Origin: a virus | Length of the DNA stretch: 20,128 nt | Strand: one strand, 5' to 3' | Virus record (IMG/VR): IMGVR_UViG_3300026347_000001 | Location: 1-20,128 of that record | Shown: piece after piece, positions 7,729 through 13,886 of the stretch | Position numbering within the stretch: the stretch's first letter is position 1 | Layout of the letters: each line of letters opens with the position of its first letter | Notes under the pieces: generated by a model | Seen by the model: only the letters and a program-made list of their open reading frames with translations | Told to the model about the DNA's origin: nothing | The model's database searches: none | Position numbers and translations under genes: made by a program

Positions 7729-7811
7729 GCTACGCGATAGCCGTCATCGCGTCCGTGCTGGCGTGGGCTGTAGCCGGGTACGCCCTGCGTAGCGTCATCC
7801 GCAGGCGCTGA
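7725..7811 (+). CDS. 28-residue single-span membrane peptide
   Basis: GTG 7725 has a near-ideal ribosome site AAGGAGGA at 7711-7718 and overlaps the preceding stop. The product MSYAIAVIASVLAWAVAGYALRSVIRRR has one membrane span and a strongly basic C-terminus, so it probably inserts with the tail in the cytoplasm. As the last gene of the lysis cassette it may be a second holin, antiholin or pinholin partner. It is short, but ribosome site, overlap and membrane pattern agree. Confidence 0.6.
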   Translation: MSYAIAVIASVLAWAVAGYALRSVIRRR

Positions 7812-7817
7812 CGGGAA

Positions 7818-7841
7818 GACCCCCGGCAGATGCCGGGGGTC
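7818..7841. terminator. Two-way terminator between convergent gene blocks
   Basis: GACCCCCGGCA (7818-7828) and TGCCGGGGGTC (7831-7841) form a perfect 11-bp stem with a tiny loop. It lies 6 nt after the last + strand late gene and before the - strand operon end at 7928, so it can serve both. Confidence 0.75.
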
Positions 7842-7927
7842 CTGCGGCGTTCGATGACCTCTGCCCGGAGTCTGTGTCACTGGCCCGGTCACCATTTCCG
7901 CCCGTCCTGAGGCTGCGATCTCCCTGA

Positions 7928-8296
7928 TCAGTGGGTGTCGACGACAGTGCGCCCGCCGTGCTGGAAGGGCCGGGTGCGGTTGAATGCGACCTTGCGGTGG
8001 AACTCCGCCTCCAGGTCGATCCCGAAGACGTCGCAGAGGTCTAGCAGGCGGATCAGCACGTCGGCCAGCTCGGACCCCACCCCTTCGGGCTTCGGGAGCC
8101 GGGAGCCGTAGACGACCTCGGTGGCGTCGGCGAGACGGTGGTCGCGGTACGCCTCCAGCGCCTCGGACAGCTCGCTGTGCAACAGGGCGATGCACTCGCC
8201 AAAGGACTTGCCCTCGTCGCGCCAGCCCTTCTCGACGTTCACCTCCCTGACCTCTGCCGTCATCTCGTCGATCGCGTGGAACTTGGGGTAACCCAT
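7928..8296 (-). CDS. MazG-like nucleotide pyrophosphohydrolase
   Basis: 122 residues, ATG at 8296, upstream AAGAGG on the coding strand. All-alpha NTP pyrophosphohydrolase features are visible: helix LLHSELSEALEAYRDH with E42, E45 and E48, then ELADVLIRLLDLCDVFGIDLEAEF with E76 and D79, giving the two acidic metal-binding motifs (ExxE and ExxD). MazG-like enzymes hydrolyse NTPs or dNTPs to NMP and pyrophosphate. In phages they may lower ppGpp-type stress signals or shape nucleotide pools. It is the last gene of the repressor operon. Confidence 0.78.
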   Translation of the reverse strand: MGYPKFHAIDEMTAEVREVNVEKGWRDEGKSFGECIALLHSELSEALEAYRDHRLADATEVVYGSRLPKPEGVGSELADVLIRLLDLCDVFGIDLEAEFHRKVAFNRTRPFQHGGRTVVDTH

Positions 8297-8324
8297 GGAA
8301 ACCGATCCTCTTTCTTGGGTTGGA

Positions 8325-8513
8325 TTACGCCTTGCCGATAGCCAGCAGTCCGACCTTGCTGATGATGGGCATCATCAGCGAGTTGTGCACCATTCCCGCT
8401 TTGCCGAGGGCCGTGAACGTGGGATCCCGGTACGGGATCTCGCCGTACGTCGCCCCGGGATGCTCGTAGAGCCATTTCAGGCACTCGATCTGCGTCTTAC
8501 TCAGTCTCTTCAC
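8325..8513 (-). CDS. Small protein, possible winged-helix DNA binder
   Basis: 62 residues from GTG 8513, overlapping the stop of the upstream gene (GTGA). The sequence MKRLSKTQIECLKWLYEHPGATYGEIPYRDPTFTALGKAGMVHNSLMMPIISKVGLLAIGKA has helix-turn-helix-like spacing (TQIECLKWLYEHPGATYGEI) with a following AL-x-KAGM-V, reminiscent of a minimal winged helix ending in L-T/S-x-x-G. Not firmly recognised. In an operon with the XRE regulator. A longer frame upstream is only the shadow of the neighbour. Confidence 0.55.
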   Translation of the reverse strand: MKRLSKTQIECLKWLYEHPGATYGEIPYRDPTFTALGKAGMVHNSLMMPIISKVGLLAIGKA

Positions 8514-8731
8514 TCCTCGTACCGCCACACGTTGGTGATGGTGACGCCGACGTCGGTGGTCGCGTACCCGAGCGACTTGGCCACCGACTCGATGATCTCC
8601 TTGACGTGCTCCGGGGCGAAGGTGCACGGGGAGCCGTTCCGCGCCGGCGTGAAGTCAGCCACGTGACCGTGGCCGGATGTCCGCCCCCTGACGCTGAACG
8701 TGTAGCTGATCAGATACGTCGGCTGATTCAC
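8510..8731 (-). CDS. Hypothetical protein, 73 residues
   Basis: GTG 8731 start overlaps the repressor stop (GTGA). The protein starts MNQPTYLISYTFSVRGRTSGHGHVADFTP and ends with a helix EHVKEIIESVAKSLGYATTDVGVTITNVWRYEE: a small alpha/beta fold with two strands, helix, then strand. A similar pattern occurs in small actinophage proteins of unknown role. No catalytic motif is evident. Third coding frame of the repressor operon. Confidence 0.6.
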   Translation of the reverse strand: MNQPTYLISYTFSVRGRTSGHGHVADFTPARNGSPCTFAPEHVKEIIESVAKSLGYATTDVGVTITNVWRYEE

Positions 8732-9207
8732 TTTCCCAACTCCTTCTGGATCCTGTTGACGACTCCCCGTAGCCGGCGTACCTCGTCCGTCAGTCGCCTG
8801 TTGGCCGCCTTCACCTCGGTGAACATCTCTTGCTCAATACGCGCTAGCGGGTTCTCCGCCACCTCCTGCTCCGCCAGCACCAAGCGCCGGTACGCGGTGA
8901 TCAGGTCCCGGTTCGCTCCGTCGGCGGTCGGCAACAGCTGTGCCGTGCGCGCTCCGTTCACCACGGCCTCGCGCTCCTCGGCGGTGGCCGCCTGAGCACG
9001 CGTCATCAACACCACCTCCCATCCCGCCGCGTTCACCAGCGCGATGAACGTCGTCAGGTCGGGATTGACGCGCGCGTTCTCGTACTTACTGATCATCGAA
9101 CTGTCGACCCCGGCGTCCGCGCCGAGATCGAGCTGACTCTTCCCGGTGATCGCTCTGATCTCGGCGATACACTGGCCCGCCAGTGCGGCGAGACGCACCC
9201 TGATCAC
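8728..9207 (-). CDS. XRE-family repressor with C-terminal coiled coil
   Basis: 159 residues. GTG 9207 overlaps the stop of a 9-codon leader (GTGA); another GTG at 9198 is possible. Residues 12-60 are a classical XRE/Cro helix-turn-helix: AEIRAITGKSQLDLGADAGVDSSMISKYENARVNPDLTTFIALVNAAGWEV. Residues 75-155 are charged and helical (AYRRLVLAEQEVAENPLARIEQEMFTEVKAANRRLTDEVRRLRGVVNRIQKEL), probably a dimerising coiled coil. Its promoter contains one of the dispersed 18-bp operators, so it is the obvious candidate to bind all of them and regulate itself. No peptidase domain for SOS cleavage is present. Repressor role inferred. Confidence 0.75.
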   Translation of the reverse strand: MIRVRLAALAGQCIAEIRAITGKSQLDLGADAGVDSSMISKYENARVNPDLTTFIALVNAAGWEVVLMTRAQAATAEEREAVVNGARTAQLLPTADGANRDLITAYRRLVLAEQEVAENPLARIEQEMFTEVKAANRRLTDEVRRLRGVVNRIQKELGK

Positions 9208-9233
9208 TGGTAGCCCGCCATCTCTTCGTTCAT
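9204..9233 (-). CDS. 9-codon leader peptide before the repressor
   Basis: ATG 9233 opens MNEEMAGYQ and its TGA (9206-9204) overlaps the repressor GTG. ATG lies exactly 6 nt after the -10 box TAAGCT, the same spacing as other start codons in this regulon. The repressor itself lacks a good ribosome site, so it is probably translated by re-initiation after this leader. Confidence 0.45.
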   Translation of the reverse strand: MNEEMAGYQ

Positions 9234-9242
9234 GCCCTTAGC

Positions 9243-9260
9243 TTACCATCTTCTTGGTAA
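9243..9260 (-). promoter_or_regulatory. Operator/promoter 1 (repressor operon)
   Basis: On the coding (-) strand TTACCA-AGAAGA-TGGTAA, a perfect 6-6-6 dyad. The right arm continues as TGGTAAGCT, an extended -10 (TGN-TANNNT). The leader ATG follows after 6 nt. Confidence 0.7.
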
Positions 9261-9268
9261 AAAAGGAA

Positions 9269-9286
9269 GGCCCCCTTTCGGGGGCC
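9269..9286 (-). terminator. Rho-independent terminator of the 52-residue gene
   Basis: Stem GGCCCCC/GGGGGCC with a 4-nt loop. On the - strand it is followed by TTCCTTTTTT, a good U-rich tail. It sits between the stop at 9294 and operator 1. Confidence 0.8.
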
Positions 9287-9293
9287 GTTCCGT

Positions 9294-9452
9294 TCAGTCG
9301 AGCTTCGTGACACTAACCGTCCAAGAACTACCCGCCGGGAAGGCCGCCCGGATGTCGTTGCGGACGTCGCTGACCCGGTCCTCGGTCTCGTAGCTGACCC
9401 CGACCACGATGCCCTCGTCGTTGATGGTCTTGATCGCGTAGATCTCTTTCAT
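9294..9452 (-). CDS. Hypothetical 52-residue protein
   Basis: ATG 9452 with GAGGGAG 5-11 nt upstream on the coding strand. Product MKEIYAIKTINDEGIVVGVS, then YETEDRVSDVRNDIRAAFPAGSSWTVSVTKLD. Predicted strand-strand-helix-strand. It has its own operator/promoter (9485-9502) and terminator (9269-9286), so it is a self-contained unit. Unlike most units here it has a leader of about 38 nt with a true ribosome site. Function unknown; a small regulator or host-takeover peptide is possible. Confidence 0.65.
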   Translation of the reverse strand: MKEIYAIKTINDEGIVVGVSYETEDRVSDVRNDIRAAFPAGSSWTVSVTKLD

Positions 9453-9484
9453 TTCCGCTCCCTCGCTCGTTGTACCTCAAGTAT

Positions 9485-9502
9485 ATACCAAGACTTTGGT
9501 AA
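9485..9502 (-). promoter_or_regulatory. Operator/promoter 2
   Basis: On the - strand TTACCA-AAGTCT-TGGTAT, continuing as TGGTATATACT, a strong extended -10. It lies 3 bases beyond the stop codon of the 9506-9925 gene and upstream of the 52-residue gene. Confidence 0.65.
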
Positions 9503-9505
9503 GAG

Positions 9506-9925
9506 TCAACGCCTGATCTCAACTACCTGAGTGACCTGGACGGAGGGGCCGTTGACGGCGCGCCGCGTCATCACCGTAGCGGCGGCCAGCACCGCGCACG
9601 CCAGCACGAACATCACCGCAGGAAGCGCAGTGATCACCTCGATCACGAGGATCACGAGCAGCGCCATCCCGGTGAGCGACAGCCCGACGGCGATGATCCC
9701 CTTCGCCCACGCGGGATACGGCTCGGGCAGTTCGCGAAGCAGGCTCACCTTCACCCCGTACCCGCCGCCGGCGCGCCTGTGGAACCGGGAGACCGGCGAC
9801 GCCGCATAGATGTAGCCGCGGCGCTGAAGCCGCTTCAACTGTCGAAGCACCGCGGCCTCGCTCCGCCCGCGCAACACGGTCACGCCGATGGGGCGGACCC
9901 CCTGACTCACCTCGATCTCACGCAC
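9506..9925 (-). CDS. Hypothetical membrane protein, two spans
   Basis: 139 residues from GTG 9925 with a strong ribosome site GGGAGGA just upstream. The first ~70 residues are soluble and basic (RGRSEAAVLRQLKRLQRRGYIYAASPVSRFHRRAGGGYGVKVSLL), with a helix-turn pattern. Residues ~75-118 hold two hydrophobic spans (GIIAVGLSLTGMALLVILVI and PAVMFVLACAVLAAATVM). The C-terminus ends SVQVTQVVEIRR. The start overlaps the WhiB-like gene by 8 bases, so both are on one transcript. Not recognised; possibly a membrane-tethered nucleic-acid or host-interaction protein. Confidence 0.65.
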   Translation of the reverse strand: MREIEVSQGVRPIGVTVLRGRSEAAVLRQLKRLQRRGYIYAASPVSRFHRRAGGGYGVKVSLLRELPEPYPAWAKGIIAVGLSLTGMALLVILVIEVITALPAVMFVLACAVLAAATVMTRRAVNGPSVQVTQVVEIRR

Positions 9926-10172
9926 GATTCCTCCCAGATTGGATCCTGCCGTCGATCAACCACTCCCCGCCGAACACGCCGTTAGCGCGGTGCTCGACGC
10001 CCCACGGGAGACACACGTCCTTCAGCGGGCAGTACGAACAGATCGTGGCGGCGCGACGGCGCGCCCGCTGGCCGTCGATGTTGCGCGCCGTCTCCGTGAA
10101 GTCGTCCGGCCTGCGCGTCGTGGGGCACAGAGCCTGCCCACTCATCGCGAAAGCGGGAATCGCCTCAGCCAT
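9918..10172 (-). CDS. WhiB-like (Wbl) Fe-S transcription regulator
   Basis: 84 residues from ATG 10172 (TGATG overlap with the GIY-YIG gene); ATG 10184 is the alternative and adds four residues. Four cysteines C16, C45-x2-C48 and C54 match the Wbl cluster ligands (C...CxxC...C), followed by G65-V-F-G-G-E-W, a version of the conserved G-[IV]-W-G-G turn with Phe in place of Trp. The tail RNRA is short and basic, suiting DNA contact. Wbl proteins bind a 4Fe-4S cluster and the main sigma factor in actinobacteria; phage copies can interfere with host WhiB control. This supports an actinobacterial host. Confidence 0.8.
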   Translation of the reverse strand: MAEAIPAFAMSGQALCPTTRRPDDFTETARNIDGQRARRRAATICSYCPLKDVCLPWGVEHRANGVFGGEWLIDGRIQSGRNRA

Positions 10173-10717
10173 CACCGCAGCCATGAGGTCACCGCCGCCA
10201 CCACCAGGAGTGCCACAGTCGCACCGTGCGCGGGACGCGCGTTCGGCGAAAGTCCGAGCCGGGTGCGGTCACGGAAGGCGCGCTGTCGCTTCGCTGCGCT
10301 GAGCGGGATCCGCCGGGGATTCCAGCCGTTCTTCGCATGGTTGTACGCCGGCGCGAGCACCATGATCAGCAGCGTCTCGACAGCCCGCAGCAACGGCTTC
10401 CATCGCGGCAGAGGGATCCGGAACGCCACCCGCGGCGACAGGTCCGCCCACGGCTGCGCAGCCTTCCCGTACCGGCCGCCGCCGTCGATGTGTTCGCCGT
10501 GCCGGTCCTTGAAGCTGAACGTCTCCCCTACGTAGGCGAAGTGCCTTCCGGACAGGAGCAGGCACGCCAGCCCGAACCACCACGGGATATCCGTCGGCAC
10601 CAGCGCGAGACTCGTTCCCGCTGCGGCGGCAGCGGCTGCGTAGTCGGGGATGTTCAGCCTGCCGATCAGGCTCGCCGGCTTACGCGTGCGGTAGACGTAG
10701 ACGCCTCCACCCTTCAC
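10172..10717 (-). CDS. Membrane GIY-YIG nuclease-like protein
   Basis: 181 residues, GTG 10717 with AGGGGA upstream and GTGA overlap. Residues G5-V-Y7 and Y62-V-G64 match the two short motifs of GIY-YIG nucleases, followed by FKDRHGEH (R72, H76), a helix with E114 (LLRAVETLLIMVLAPAYN) and N126, matching catalytic Arg, metal-binding Glu and late Asn. Normally GIY and YIG are ~10 residues apart; here 54 residues separate them and hold a hydrophobic insert (YAAAAAAAGTSLALVPTDIPWWFGLACLLL). A third hydrophobic stretch (ATVALLVVAAVTSWL) ends the protein. A membrane-associated nuclease is inferred. It lies between a Zn-finger protein and WhiB in one operon. Confidence 0.6.
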   Translation of the reverse strand: MKGGGVYVYRTRKPASLIGRLNIPDYAAAAAAAGTSLALVPTDIPWWFGLACLLLSGRHFAYVGETFSFKDRHGEHIDGGGRYGKAAQPWADLSPRVAFRIPLPRWKPLLRAVETLLIMVLAPAYNHAKNGWNPRRIPLSAAKRQRAFRDRTRLGLSPNARPAHGATVALLVVAAVTSWLR

Positions 10718-10881
10718 TTTCGGTCCCCTTTCGTCAGGTGATATCGGTCGCAGAACGCGCACCGATAGATCTTGTGGCTGCCCTTGGCGTGCGCATATCG
10801 GCGCAGTGCAGCGCGCGCCTCTTGCCGGGACGCGTACATGACCTTTCCGCCCGGTCCGTTGCATCTCTCCTGCTCAAACAC
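10714..10881 (-). CDS. Small zinc-finger-like protein, 55 residues
   Basis: GTG 10881 start. Product begins MFEQERCNGPGGKVMYASRQ and ends KIYRCAFCDRYHLTKGDRK. C7, C41 and C44 with H49 can form a zinc site, with a basic helix EARAALRRYAHAKG between. The CxxC-x4-H-L-T end is common in small actinophage zinc proteins. The GTG sits exactly 6 nt after TGGTAATGT, matching the start-site spacing in the other repeat promoters, which supports this start. First gene of the operon to 9506; its stop overlaps the next start (GTGA). Confidence 0.65.
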   Translation of the reverse strand: MFEQERCNGPGGKVMYASRQEARAALRRYAHAKGSHKIYRCAFCDRYHLTKGDRK

Positions 10882-10890
10882 ACCACAACA

Positions 10891-10908
10891 TTACCACTGT
10901 TTTGGTGA
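10891..10908. promoter_or_regulatory. Operator 3, shared by divergent promoters
   Basis: + strand TTACCA-CTGTTT-TGGTGA. On the - strand the right arm gives TGGTAATGT, then 6 nt to GTG 10881. On the + strand it gives TGGTGAGATACT; GATACT (10909-10914) is 6 nt from ATG 10921. One dyad thus lies between two back-to-back start sites. Confidence 0.7.
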
Positions 10909-10920
10909 GATACTAGTGTG

Positions 10921-12861
10921 ATGGAGCAGAACAACAACGGGCTCGCGCCTACCATCGCCAGCTTCCGCCTCAGATGGTGGACCCCCCGCGGTGCCACCTA
11001 CCTCGCTGTTCGTACCGGGTGGCGGTACTTCGTCACCGGACGCGAGATCCGCGGTAACGGTGACAACGCCACCTTCTGGCACGACGCCACCAGAGATCAC
11101 CGCGGCAATCCCGTGGAGAAGCTCTCCCGGGCACGCTGGCGTCGCGTCGCCCGGCGATGGGTGATTGCCGGCGTCCCCGCGATCATGGCCGGGATCGACG
11201 GCGCGGCCGGCGTCACGTCGGCGGGATGGCAGGCACTCGGCCAGACGCCGCCGGCGTGGGCGCAGCTCCCGTACGGGACGGCGCTGCTCGCCTACGTCTG
11301 CGTGGTAGCCGGCGTCTCCGCCACCGTGGCGGCACCGATCGTCGCCGCCTGGTGGCGCACCCGGCACATCCGCTCCACCTACGTCTACCCCGCCGCGGCG
11401 ATCCTCGCGAAGGTCACCGGCGTCAAGGTCGGCAAGCGCGACGCGCTCAGCATGATCGAGTTGCCGTCGAACTTCGGGGAACCGTCCGATAGCGAACCCG
11501 AGCCCATCCGCGTGTACGTGCCGGACGGCATCGTCCTCGACACCGCCTCGAAAAAGCGCATCGCGGACGCCGTCGGATCCCGTCTCGGCGCGCCCGAGCC
11601 CGTGGCGCGGTGGACGGAGTCCGGCGTCGTGCGCCGGTACGTGGAGCTGCTCCCGCAGTCCGTGCCCGACTCGATCCCGTCGATCGAGCACCTGATGCCC
11701 GAGCTGCTAGAGACCACCATGGGTAACCCGATGGTGGGAGTCATGAAGGGTCGGCGGATCTCCCGGATCGACATGCACAACGACTCGCCCCACACCCTGG
11801 GGAGCGCGGGCAGCGGCGCGGGCAAGAGCACCTTGTACAAGCTGATCGCCATGCAGCGTCTGCGTCTCGGTGCCTACGCGGTGATCCTCGACTTCAAGAA
11901 ATGGTCGCATCTGCGGTGGGCCGGCCGCCTCCCCGCCGGGCGCGTTGCCATGGAGGACACGGTCGCCGGCATCCACGACATGCTGATCAAGGTTCTCGAC
12001 GAACTCATCTGGCGCAAGTCCTTCAATCTCGATCAGGAGGACGAACTCGCGGCCCTCCCCGTCCTGGACGTTTACGTGGAGGAGATCAACACGCTGATGG
12101 CGCTGCTGGTCTCCTACTGGCAGTCCGAGCGTGCCCGGATCAGGCAGGAGGCGCGTACCGCCCTGCGCCGGATCAAGGAGACCGCGAAGCGCTCCGGTGA
12201 CCCCGACTGGTACGCCGCGGAGATCGAGGAAGCGGAGGACGAACTCGCCCGCGCGAACGGCCTGCCGGTCACGTCCCCTGCCGTCCAGGCGATCCGGTTC
12301 GGGGTCAATCTCGGACGCGAGTTCAAAGTCCACTTCCACTTCATCGGCCAGTCCGTCTCCGCTCAGGCCGCGGGTGGACGTGACACCCGTGAGTCCTTCC
12401 AGACGCGCCTACTCGCCCGCTGGAACGAGAAGACGTGGAAGATGCTCGCGGACGGAATCCCGTTCGTCTCCTGTCCGTCCGGAGACGTAGGCATCTGGGC
12501 TCACGTCCATCAGGGGACGTATGAGATCGTCCGCGTCCCGTACGTCCCGGACGAATTCGCCGTGCGATACGTCCTCGCCGGAGAGCGTCCGTCCATGCCG
12601 ATGTTCCACGGGGACGTTCGTCCGTCCATGGACGCGTCCTCCCATCCGTCCATCGCGTCCACCGAGCCGCTCTCGAAGATCCTGGACGTACTACCCGCGA
12701 AGAAGGACGGATCCCGGATCACCCTCAAGGCCCTGCGTCTCGCGTCCGGTAGGGACGGATTCCCGGTGCCCACCAATACGGTGACCGCCGGCCATGCTGC
12801 TCTGTACGACGTCGACGAGGTACTCGCGTGGTTCCGGAGCAGGGAAGGCTTGACCGCCTGA
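10921..12861 (+). CDS. FtsK/SpoIIIE-type DNA translocase (TraB-like)
   Basis: 646 residues from ATG 10921 (a GTG sits at 10918; ATG fits the leaderless spacing). Two hydrophobic spans at about 80-105 and 120-145 anchor it to the membrane. The ATPase core has Walker A G294-SAGSGAGKST and Walker B VLDVYVEEIN (about 381-390), then HFHFIGQSVSAQAAGGRDTRESFQTRLLARW. Such proteins pump double-stranded DNA; in Streptomyces plasmids the TraB/Tra relative alone drives mycelial DNA transfer. The C-terminus (about 590-646, TLKALRLASGRDGFPVPTNT, then ALYDVDEVLAWFRSREG) resembles an excisionase/MerR-type winged helix, not the usual FtsK gamma. A Spd-like gene is next door on the other strand. Confidence 0.8.
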   Translation: MEQNNNGLAPTIASFRLRWWTPRGATYLAVRTGWRYFVTGREIRGNGDNATFWHDATRDHRGNPVEKLSRARWRRVARRWVIAGVPAIMAGIDGAAGVTSAGWQALGQTPPAWAQLPYGTALLAYVCVVAGVSATVAAPIVAAWWRTRHIRSTYVYPAAAILAKVTGVKVGKRDALSMIELPSNFGEPSDSEPEPIRVYVPDGIVLDTASKKRIADAVGSRLGAPEPVARWTESGVVRRYVELLPQSVPDSIPSIEHLMPELLETTMGNPMVGVMKGRRISRIDMHNDSPHTLGSAGSGAGKSTLYKLIAMQRLRLGAYAVILDFKKWSHLRWAGRLPAGRVAMEDTVAGIHDMLIKVLDELIWRKSFNLDQEDELAALPVLDVYVEEINTLMALLVSYWQSERARIRQEARTALRRIKETAKRSGDPDWYAAEIEEAEDELARANGLPVTSPAVQAIRFGVNLGREFKVHFHFIGQSVSAQAAGGRDTRESFQTRLLARWNEKTWKMLADGIPFVSCPSGDVGIWAHVHQGTYEIVRVPYVPDEFAVRYVLAGERPSMPMFHGDVRPSMDASSHPSIASTEPLSKILDVLPAKKDGSRITLKALRLASGRDGFPVPTNTVTAGHAALYDVDEVLAWFRSREGLTA

Positions 12862-12867
12862 CACGGG

Positions 12868-12902
12868 AGAGCCCCGGTGAGATCCTGCCTCACCGGGGCT
12901 CT
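12868..12902. terminator. Two-way terminator after the translocase
   Basis: AGAGCCCCGGTGAG (12868-12881) pairs perfectly with 12889-12902 (14-bp stem, 7-nt loop). It starts 7 nt after the translocase stop and lies before the stop of the convergent gene at 12913. Confidence 0.85.
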
Positions 12903-12912
12903 GACCTGGGGT

Positions 12913-13143
12913 TCAGTCGTCTTCTGAGGTACCTCGCTCCCGTCTGCGGCGTAGCTCGTACGCCGCCTGCGCCATCGCTGCCCGCTCCGGGGTGTTCACC
13001 CTGGCACAGCACCCGGGACCGTAGTCCAGCCTGCCGGAGCAGGGGCAGAACGCCGGGTGGCAGCGTCCGTACTTGGCCTCGTGGCAACGGCAGGGGTATT
13101 CGTCCTTGAGACGCGTCCCCGCGATCAGCCATACGTCCTTCAC
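12913..13143 (-). CDS. Cysteine-rich small protein, putative zinc binder
   Basis: 76 residues from GTG 13143 overlapping the stop of the DUF2637 gene (GTGA), so translation is coupled. The core reads YPCRCHEAKYGRCHPAFCPCSGRLDYGPGCCARV with cysteines 18, 20, 28, 33, 35, 45 and 46 plus His21 and His29, enough for two zinc sites. The C-terminus is a basic helix AAMAQAAYELRRRRERG with an acidic tail. Longer in-frame extension upstream is unlikely because it lies inside the neighbour. Not recognised; expressed with the Spd-like protein. Confidence 0.65.
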   Translation of the reverse strand: MKDVWLIAGTRLKDEYPCRCHEAKYGRCHPAFCPCSGRLDYGPGCCARVNTPERAAMAQAAYELRRRRERGTSEDD

Positions 13144-13853
13144 CGTTCGTCCTTTCCGATCGCGTCCCGGACGCGTCCAGCGTGAAGGACGGATACCCCG
13201 GACGTGGACGCGACCTCTGCGTCCGTCCGTCCGTCCTGGATGAGACGTACCGCGCGCTTCGTCCTCTGCCACGGCTTCGCGGTCAGTCCGTCCACCATCT
13301 CGAGTACGTCCGAGTCCGTCCGTCCGTCCATCAGAAGGCGGACCGCCTTCTCCACGTCCCATGCCGCCGCGCGTCCGCGCGTCCCGGCGTTCGTCCGCGG
13401 CTTCGGCGCGGGAACCGTCCGCGGCTTAGGTTTCGGCGCGAGCGGGACGATCGGCAGCATCTCCGGGTACACCCGGGTCGTCTTCTCGACCACCTTCTCC
13501 GGTACGTCCTTCGTCCGCCCCGTCGCCTCGATCAGGAAGGACGCGAACATGCACACCGGCATGCTGGACGCGATCAGCCGTGCGTCCATGGCCACTGCCC
13601 CTTCCGCGTCCAGGTTGAAGGCGAGGGAGTAGAACGCTCCGATCAACAGCGCCACCAGCCCGGCGAAGCGTCGCCCCGACTGGACGGACCGGATGCCCAC
13701 GTAGATCAGGCCGTCGATCCCGATGGGGTAGACGGGGCTGATCCACCACGGGTTGCTCTCGCTCACCACGGTCATGATGTGCCCGGCGGACGCGATGAAC
13801 GCCGCACCGGCCACGATCCCGGCGATCGCCTCGCTCTTCACGTTGACCTTCAT
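13140..13853 (-). CDS. DUF2637 (Spd-like) membrane protein with C-terminal HTH repeats
   Basis: 237 residues, ATG 13853. Four hydrophobic spans lie at about 9-29, 36-56, 62-82 and 92-110; the P-V-Y-P-I-G-I-D-G-L-I-Y segment in span 2 is the mark of DUF2637 proteins, common on Streptomyces plasmids near tra and spd (spread) genes. A Pro/Lys-rich linker (PLAPKPKPRTVPAPKPR) leads to two similar helix-turn units, AVRLLMDGRTDSDVLEMVDG and AVRLIQDGRTDAEVASTSG, likely DNA-binding. Probably helps DNA transfer or partner binding with the adjacent FtsK/TraB-like protein. Driven by operator 4 with a leader hairpin that hides its ribosome site. Confidence 0.75.
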   Translation of the reverse strand: MKVNVKSEAIAGIVAGAAFIASAGHIMTVVSESNPWWISPVYPIGIDGLIYVGIRSVQSGRRFAGLVALLIGAFYSLAFNLDAEGAVAMDARLIASSMPVCMFASFLIEATGRTKDVPEKVVEKTTRVYPEMLPIVPLAPKPKPRTVPAPKPRTNAGTRGRAAAWDVEKAVRLLMDGRTDSDVLEMVDGLTAKPWQRTKRAVRLIQDGRTDAEVASTSGVSVLHAGRVRDAIGKDER

Positions 13854-13861
13854 CGGTGTGC

Positions 13862-13885
13862 CTCTCCCTCTGTGTGTAGGGAGAG
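13862..13885 (-). promoter_or_regulatory. Leader hairpin sequestering a ribosome site
   Basis: On the - strand CTCTCCCT-ACACACAG-AGGGAGAG forms an 8-bp stem with an 8-nt loop. The 3' arm AGGGAGAG is the Shine-Dalgarno of the DUF2637 gene (ATG 9 nt on). The 5' arm starts within the promoter -10 box, so nearly the whole leader is this hairpin. Confidence 0.55.
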
Positions 13886-13886
13886 C

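Noticed and set aside
7071-8195. 374-residue - strand open frame across the lysis region
   Set aside because: Arg-rich shadow crossing a terminator and the real MazG, membrane and endolysin genes.
10718-10864. N-terminal extension of the GIY-YIG frame up to 10864
   Set aside because: It overlaps the better zinc-finger gene in another frame; GTG 10717 has a ribosome site and a GTGA overlap.
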